Assembly (NCBI GenBank): GCA_013397115.1
Contig: VWZW01001209.1
Coordinates: 744,001 to 808,000, forward strand
Length of the DNA stretch: 64,000 bases
Source of the DNA: Edolisoma coerulescens
Taxonomy: Eukaryota; Chordata; Aves; Passeriformes; Campephagidae
Direction: 5' to 3'
The translations under genes and the position numbers were made by a program. Under the pieces are notes generated by a model, which was not told the DNA's origin, searched no databases, and saw only the letters and a list, made by a program, of their open reading frames with translations. Of this stretch, positions 14,904-64,000 are shown piece after piece (the stretch's first letter is position 1; the number at the start of each line of letters is the position of its first letter).

Positions 14904-17900
14904 AATTAGCTCAAATAAAAATAAATCTCTACTATATCTGCAGTTCATTTGAAATACTGTGTCACCTGCAGTAGAGTGCTGCATGCTGCCTGAGCTTTGA
15001 TTTGGAGAAGTTTCAGTTGAGCAGTAAACTAGGGTTGCAAAAGTAATTTGTCTGACAGTAAGCTACCACTATGTATGAGTGTTTTTCTCTGTCTGGTCTC
15101 TTCTGTATGTTTACAGGACCATTCCCATTCATGTGCCTGCTGTAATCAGCAGAATTTTGAGCAGCTCTTAAACACACACGTGCAAGGTGTTTTTAATATA
15201 AAATAACCTATGTGTTTCACTGTGATAATTTACTACTATACCTATTCTAACTAGTTTATTTTCCTTGAACTTAGCCGTTCTAGTGACTTACTGTTGGTTG
15301 TTGAATGAAGTCCAATTTTTCATTTGTTTTAATTAGTTAATTGAGCAATCAGTACAGTGCCTTGGTATAGCAGACTGTTCATAGGATAGTGAGTAGGATC
15401 ACATCATGCAAATGCCTCCCTCTGGGCTCTGGCAACAAGTTTAAAATTGCATTACCATATTTTGCCTTTGTAGAATTCTTTCACCAAATGGTAGCATTTG
15501 ATTTCCTTTTGAATAATCTACCACACCCAAATGCAGTTGTATTACATTCTTTTAAAATCAATACTACCTAGGTAAACATAAGTGGGAACATAGTGTGTCA
15601 GCTTTCAACTGAGGAATTCTTAATTGTTTCATATACTCAATTTGTTGTGTAGATAATTTTTTTTGTGAAAAAAACGTCATTAAACATTCTCTAAAAAGGG
15701 GAATAATAGTGCAGAAAAAAGTTACAGAAATATTGGTGGGTGTTTTTCTTGGAATCTGGGTGGTGACTTGTCTTGTGAGTTGTTTGAACACTAGTTCTAG
15801 TGTTTAGCTGGTGCTGAATGTGTTAAGTACTCCTACTGATAATTAAGGCAAGCTCTATTATTGCATACCAATTATGAAGAAATAAAATCTGACATTTGAA
15901 GGAATAGCTATTAAGTTTACCAGCTTCAGGCAAAGGCTTATTTTATTACTATCCCTCTCCTGCTCAATGGAGTGGAAAACTCCAGTACTAGGTTCCAGAT
16001 GTCTTTCTATGGACTGTAGAAAGAGAAAAGGGCAGCTGGCTTCCCACTTCTAAGCATAACCTTTGTGAATTCTCTTCTTCATTTCGGAGATGTCTTAATT
16101 GTGGAGACCAAAATGATCTAGCAACTTAAAATCAAATACTTAAATATATGTTGAGTGCATATATACAAATACAAATATGGGAGATAACTTCATTGGTCTC
16201 GTTTTTTGGAAGCATCATTCAGGCGACTCCTTGTGTTTGGTGGTGTTGCTATCAAATCTGTTGCCTTGGAGCTTTCAGCCTGGGCATGAGTCTCTTTGCT
16301 TTCATTGTTTTCAGAAACGGTGTGCTCTTTTCGCGGTGTGGTGGACTGCATGTAGATTGGATTTAGATGGATGCATATTGGGAAAAAAAGTTTGTTCCCA
16401 CTGATAGTTTCTGTTCACTGTAAAATGCTGGTCTGGAAACTGGCTATTCAAGAGCTTGTTGGGGAATGGGCTTCATGGATTTGTCTCAAGGCAATGGCAC
16501 ATACATCGGATCGGGGTGTAAATAATAGAGCAGGTTACACCTGGTAGGTTTTCATATCCAATTTCAGTGTGCTCCCTGTCAGAGTCCCAGCTGACAGAGA
16601 TGGAGTGGTGCCAAACCCAAAATGTTACAGCTGGTTTTATGTCACTACTCAGCCAGAAGACTGTATGTATTAGAAGTAACTGTCCCATGAATAACTTTGT
16701 CACTTGTATTTAGATTGCTTTCACCCACTGGCTTCTTAGATGCTTGCAAAACTTCAGGTACTTTTCTTAAACTTGCATTTCCTGGTGGTGGTTGAATTCA
16801 ATTACTGCTTTGTCCTTCTAGAGGATTTTTTCAGCTTGTGACACTCCCCTATTACAAGTTATTAATAAAGTACGAAAGTAGCCTTAAGAATATGTAAGAA
16901 TGCAAAAATCCCTGTCAGTGAACAAAGCAGAAGCATCTGGATGTGAACTGGGGAGGTTGGATTCTAACTTTTGCCGAAATTTTGGCAGTAATTTTAGGGT
17001 TTGTTTCTCGTGTGACATGTTTGTATGTCCGGAGCCCTGACCATGCTACTTGGGGTGTAAAAGACAGCCTTGTTTTTAGTGGTTGTGTGACATATCGCTT
17101 AACTACTATTTTGAACTAGCGTTTTAAAAGCAAATGATACGTTTGTGAAGAAATGAAGGCTTGGTTATATCCAGAAATAAACTCAGCTGTTTAGCAACTA
17201 TGCCCACGATGGTAGTTGGACCTAGAGGTCAGGTCTGGCCGGAAAAAAAAAAATTCCTTCTTCAGTACCATAAAATAAAGAAAAAAATGGCCAACAGCCA
17301 GTTGTGAGTGAATACAGATGTTGTTTACAGGATTTATCATACAGTGGTGGCAACATATGATGAAGATGCGGTTTTGTAGAGTTCATGGGCTGTGGCAAAA
17401 GGCTAGAAGTAAACAGAAGTAAATGTGGTACTGCAGGTTTTAGAACATAACTTTCTGTGTGTAGTTAAAAGAAGTTAATATGCTCTGTTCATGGAAGAAA
17501 AGTAAATCCCAAGTTTTCCTGTAATTTCACATTCAAGTTGCCAAGGAATAAAACAGCTTGCTTTTAACTAAGACCAGCAGCATTCTCAAAGCGATCACAG
17601 CCAGCCTTTTCCTTCTCTTCAAACTTTTTTAACCTGTCCTTGGAGAAGGTAAAAAGCAGGTCATGTGCAGCATGTGCTGACAGATCTCTGAGGGGCAAGA
17701 GTATGCTTTTCTGCTCGTAGTTGTACAGCTTTCTGGTGGGCCAATCACTCTTTTTCCTTGCTGCTGCTTATGGCAAAGGGGTCTGTAGCCTTCATTGTTT
17801 GTGAGAAATTTTGGATCTTCTTTTTCCTTCAGATATAGGAAAAGGAAAATGTGGGACACTTTCCCAAGCTTTCCCTAGACTTCTGGAGTTTGCTGCCAGC

Positions 17901-18670
17901 GTTTCCTTTGCTGCTTGGCAGGCTTATTTCTTTCATGCTGAGAGAGGCAAGTTACACCTTGGTGGTATGAGATTACTTTTCACAGATTTTGGAATCACTA
18001 AAACATGTCAGTTTAGTATATGAATGAGTTTTGGAGAGGAGTAAGGAACAGCCAGGAGAAGTGAGCCTTTTAAGCTGAGTGGGCTCTATTCTTACTAGGG
18101 TAAGGACTATAAAGTAGGTTTGAAAAAAAAAAAAAACAAACCAACAAAAAAACCATGAAAAAAGGGACCAATTCAGCATATTTAAAATGGCACCATTAGC
18201 CATTCAGAGTGTGCCAACCTTGGCAACTTTCAATGAGTATTGCATGCAATCAAATCCTCCTTTTTAACTGGGAGCTTATTTAGCTGTATAACTTGAGGAG
18301 CATAAGGTTTGAATATCTTGGCCTTTGCATCTCTTTCACTTGCACATCAAAATTCTTTCGAAACAATTTTCATGTCATTTTTTATAGAAAATAAGGTTCC
18401 TCAAGAGGAAGAGGTGTAATGTTACAGTATCAGGAGGGTCAGCCTTTAAAAGACTTACAGGATGATAAATCAATTGAGACCAAATACATTTGTGGGTTAT
18501 TTGAAAGCCATATGCTCAGCCACACAATAAGAGTGAACACATTCATTTGTCTGAAATGCCAAGAGACTGGATTTCTGCTCACATGCCTCAACATGTGCCG
18601 TTGCAAAAATAGAAATATTTGTACACCAGATCAAGTACAGACAAGTATTTATTAGTCATATGACCCACTG

Positions 18671-18729
18671 CATGCATATACATATGTGTGTGTCTTTACA
18701 TGTGTATCCATATATGTGTATATACACAT
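18671..18729. repeat. TATG/CA-rich simple repeat
   Basis: This is an imperfect alternation of catata, catatgtgtgtg, tatatgtgtatatacaca. It looks like a decayed dinucleotide microsatellite. Confidence 0.75.
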
Positions 18730-19096
18730 TCCTAGTATATTCTTGGCTTTGAATCTGTCTTACCCTTCTAATTTGATCATGAGATAGACTCCCTTCTTGG
18801 TTCACAAGTTAGGGAAGCTGGATAAAGAGCTGCAGGGAGCAGTGTGTGGATCCCACGAGAAATGGTTCCAGTCTTGAATCTTCTCCGTGCTGAAGTCCAA
18901 AGGGTGTCCTCTGTAGGCAAAGCATTGCGGGCTGGAATTGAGTCCAGTCTGCAGGGGCTGACTGAAGAATAGAAATAAACATAATAAACTAAAGTCTGTG
19001 TAGTAAATCCCGATGATTTGTTCAATTTGTATATGAAGTGTTTTCATTAATTTTAGTTTTATTTCTTCTTACAGGAAATACTGGATAGATCCCACA

Positions 19097-60678
<41,582 letters not shown>

Positions 60679-63600
60679 GTAACATTGTATAGGAAAGAGT
60701 CTTATCCTCTTGTAATGTGTGCCAGTTTTAAGTTATTTGAATTAAGTAGAATGTAAGGTTGGGAGAACTAGCAGTAATTTGCAATTCAGAAGAAAACTTG
60801 GTTAAATAGATGGTTTTCTTCTGTTGAATTATGAGAAACTAGTATATTCAAGCTACATGGTATGCATTTCTGTCAAAACTGTCTTTCACAATAGTCCTTA
60901 CAGAGATTATACAGTGATTTTTAAGTCACAATCTTGCAAAGCCACATGGAAGTCTTTATTCAAAAGGTTTTGAGATTTAAATTTGGATTCTGTGGACTTT
61001 AAGAGGTTCTAGATGTGACAAAATGTGTTCTTCCATCCTATTGTAATTGTGCCTTCTAGAAGATGTATTGATTCACTACAGTTGGCCAAACTCTCAAAAT
61101 TCAATGCCTGACCTAACCACTGTTTCTCCTTTTCTGAAATATATACATAGTCATGGCTTACACAGGAAGATATTCATTGTGCTGAATGTTTCCTTTCTCA
61201 ATACCTGAATCTGATGCTTCTCCTCATTTTCTCCTTTCTTCTGATGTTATAAAGCTGACCTTCAAACCTTGTCTTCTCCAAATGTTTTCTGCATCCTTTT
61301 CTCATTCAGCAGTTTTATTTTAGCTGGACTATTCCAGCTCAGGATGGCTAGAAAGAGAACAATAGGGGCAATATGAGATGAAAAGCAGGCACATCGTGGG
61401 CTGCAGGTAAATTTTTCAATCTCATGGATTTGCAGTTGGTAGAGCTGCAGCAATTTCAGCAAGAGCTCTTTTCAACACGTCTGGGCCAGATCCAATGAAG
61501 GATTTGTATGCCTTCAGGTCAGGTGCTGAAACAGTTTCGGTATGCTACCTTACCCTACCACCTCATGTTCCCAGCTAGACTCCTTACACAGTCCCTGGGG
61601 AACGCAGGTATTTCAGATAATCCAAAAAACCTTGCGTAGAGTGAGATACTGCCAGTTGCAGAAGAGTGTTTCTGCATTTCTGCTCCGTAATCAAGGTTAA
61701 GTACTGAATCAGGACTGCAAGATAAATTCCTTCTTGCATCATCATATCTTGTGGCTAGCATTTGGAACTGTTCTCTAAAGATGCAGGAGCTGAAGAACAG
61801 GAAGGATATGGTAGCAGCACGCTCACTTTTTATAGCAATAGTATTCTGCTTCAGGTCTATACTGTATTCAGTGTTCTATGGGTATTTTATTCCTGTAGGG
61901 AGTGCCAAGTTATTGGTCAGTCTGACAAAGGGTGTTCTTGTTACACCCTTCTGGAGTTGTTTGGTTAGGTAGCCAAAAATAAAATTTTCATGGGGCCAGG
62001 AAGAGTAGGAGACAGAGCCTGACTTGGAAGGTAGTGGTTCTGGCATTTAACTGGGAATTGGGCAGACTGGTCTCTTGAGTTTTGCTCTGATGATTCTTTT
62101 TAACTCCTTCTTATTCTGTAGTGGATGTTGAATTAAACTGTTGCAATTGGTTTAATATAAAAGACATGATCATCAGGTAGACTGAAAAATTGCATACAGA
62201 TAAGCCATGTCCTGAGCAAACCCTGCAGCCATGAGTCTGCTGTAAGTGAAGGTAGGATCCATGATTTTTAAGATGAAATCAACTGAGGGATCTTTTGAGA
62301 GTTTCCACTTCTTTCCATCTGGATTTTCAATTTCTCTTGAATTTAGCACCTCATGTTCAGTTGATACGGACTTGTGCGTTATACCACTGTCCAAGGAGAG
62401 GTGAATTGAAAGGGAGGCATTTTTAAGGTTAAGCAGCAATGGAGTGGGGAACTTCTTGGGATTTCCTTTTGAACTTTGGTGTTCACCCCTCCACCTAGAA
62501 CACAACTAACGTCCTCTTTGGATCTGGCCCATCAATCTATAATTCTTTCAATGTTTTCAAGTTTAATGGCATTTTGAATGTATGTGTTACTTCCAATAAT
62601 TCATTTAGTGTAACCTTCCCAGACACAGCATGTGATGCTGATGAACACTAATAGCCTTGAAAATTTCACTTCAGGTGACATCAAAATAAGGTCTTTTATC
62701 TTACTAGATATTTCATCTCTTTAAGAATAAGAATTCTTAGTTCATTAATTTCCAAGTCAGTTTTCTGAACTACTGAAATTAGAAATTCTTCTAATTATAC
62801 CAATTATTAGATTATGTTGCAGGGACTTCTCCTTATGAAACCCTTCACACATCCCTTCCTTATAACTAATTAAAATTAATTCTCATAAATCAGTTGAGAA
62901 AATAATGATTAATTTATCATCAGATCTCTTCAAGATTATTTGAAATTATTTTACTGTATGCTAATGATGAAGTAAATTGTGACAATTCAAAGAGCAATAG
63001 TTTTAGCAATATGCTTTACTCATATACACATTTTGTTGGAGAAATTCACCTGAGAATAGCTCTGGCTTATTTCTTGTCAAATCACAGAATATAAGGAAGG
63101 GGTATTTTTCCTCAAGCGGAAATTTATTTTGTTGATGGAAATTAGTCTGTCCCTTGCAAACTTAAGTGTTTCGAACTTAAGAAAACATAATTATTATGAT
63201 CAAGTTGAGATATAAAGAGTATGTGTAAGTGAGAACTGAGCAGGAGGTTATTAGTGTTTGTCATGCTTCTTGTGGCACTCTTTCTAACCATATCCATGTT
63301 AAGTCAAAAAATCCCAAATCAATTTTATCTACCAGAAGGACAACTGGCAGCTGTAAGTGATGCACACTACCCATACAAATCTTGTTTCTTGGATTTAAGG
63401 TAATTGAAAGATCTGGCTAAAAAAAATTAGCCATAAGTCAGATCCTTTGAATTTTGCTTCCAGTGCTGAAAATGAACATTTTAGGACATACTGAATTTTG
63501 TATTGCTGCAGTCTATATACTTAAAGCTTGGTAATAAACTAGAAAGGCTGTCCCAGCAGTAATCTATGTGGCAAAACAGACACATCTCTAAAGTAAAAAT

Positions 63601-64000
63601 AGTGCAATTTTCCTGATGTGGTTTTGGAATATTTTACGTCCCTACCAATTACTTTCAATAGCAACTCTAATTTGTTTACTCTGATAGCCTTAAGTCTCTG
63701 GTTATCCCGAAGACTTGATTCCAAATAATAGTCATATTGAAGTCTTTTCTCATCACAGTATATTTAAATGCAACCTCAGTAAATGTAATTTTAAAATTGT
63801 GGGTTTTTGTCATCAATAGAGAATTAAAAAGATGGAAATTTGGAAATAAATAAAAAAATAGATTATTGCAGATAAATGGTGACATAGCTTCAAAAACACC
63901 CACAAGAAAACCCTGAGAATATATTTTCTGTGTTAATTATTTAACATACAAATAATGCTTGTTATAGGTTAAATTTGGGATTTCACAAATTTTTAGTGTA
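60679..64000 (+). other. MYO6 intron 18, 5' part (runs off the window)
   Basis: Starts gtaaca. The next conserved motor exon is not present before the window ends. A pair of 14-bp inverted sequences (61,482-61,495 and 62,518-62,531) brackets about 1 kb of slightly less AT-rich sequence. No other element was recognised. Confidence 0.85.

Larger units (their letters stand above)
1..19074. other. Non-coding 5' stretch, probably MYO6 intron 1
   Basis: There are no conserved exons here. The open frames are short, lack family resemblance and overlap each other on both strands. No CpG-rich promoter-like block is visible, so the non-coding first exon and promoter probably lie upstream. It contains two antisense CR1 fragments (4,827-5,030; 8,719-9,112), a 24-bp palindrome (14,880-14,903) and a TATG/CA-rich simple repeat near 18,671. 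Intergenic sequence downstream of a neighbour gene cannot be excluded. Confidence 0.7.

Noticed and set aside
62173..62505. 110-codon open frame on the - strand inside the possible TIR interval
   Set aside because: I looked for transposase-like motifs and saw none. It does not support an autonomous transposon.

Overview
The window is vertebrate nuclear DNA: long AT-rich introns, short GT-AG-bounded exons and interspersed retroelements. It carries one recognisable gene, the 5' half of unconventional myosin VI (MYO6), on the + strand. The organism is most likely a songbird or other passerine. The reasons are antisense CR1 LINE tails, an ERVL-type avian LTR, and a SINE at about 29,242-29,389 with a tRNA-Ile-like head fused to a CR1 tail, the layout of the passerine TguSINE1 family.

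Layout. Bases 1-19,074 hold no exon I can support. They are probably MYO6 intron 1 (the non-coding first exon and its promoter would lie upstream), with two CR1 fragments and a 24-bp perfect palindrome. Seventeen coding exons (called exons 2-18) run from the ATG at 19,097 to 60,678. Their lengths sum to 1,944 nt and give 648 codons in one frame. They encode the myosin motor from residue 1 through loop 2: P-loop (151-158), switch I (about 200-209), the myosin VI insert 1 (about 278-303), the cardiomyopathy-loop threonine T405, switch II (456-461), relay region and loop 2 (about 622-637). The rest of the protein (SH1 helix, converter, reverse-direction insert, IQ motif, tail, cargo domain) must lie beyond base 64,000.

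The most unusual feature is exon 12 (48,974-49,118). Every other exon is AT-rich and near-identical to mammalian myosin VI as I recall it. Exon 12 is extremely GC-rich: 46 of 47 whole codons end in G or C, and it has about 19 CpGs in 145 bp. Its amino-acid changes run toward Ala, Arg, Pro and Gly. It sits in a sharp island of about 0.5 kb that also holds a 37-bp GC-rich minisatellite and the one ambiguous base (N at 49,253). This looks like an intragenic CpG island, perhaps a hotspot of GC-biased gene conversion, that has remodelled part of a conserved motor domain.

All five recognised retroelements (three CR1, one SINE, one ERVL LTR) lie antisense to MYO6. I found no second gene, RNA gene, CRISPR array or prokaryote-type system. 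Family assignments and comparisons with human MYO6 come from memory, not from a search.
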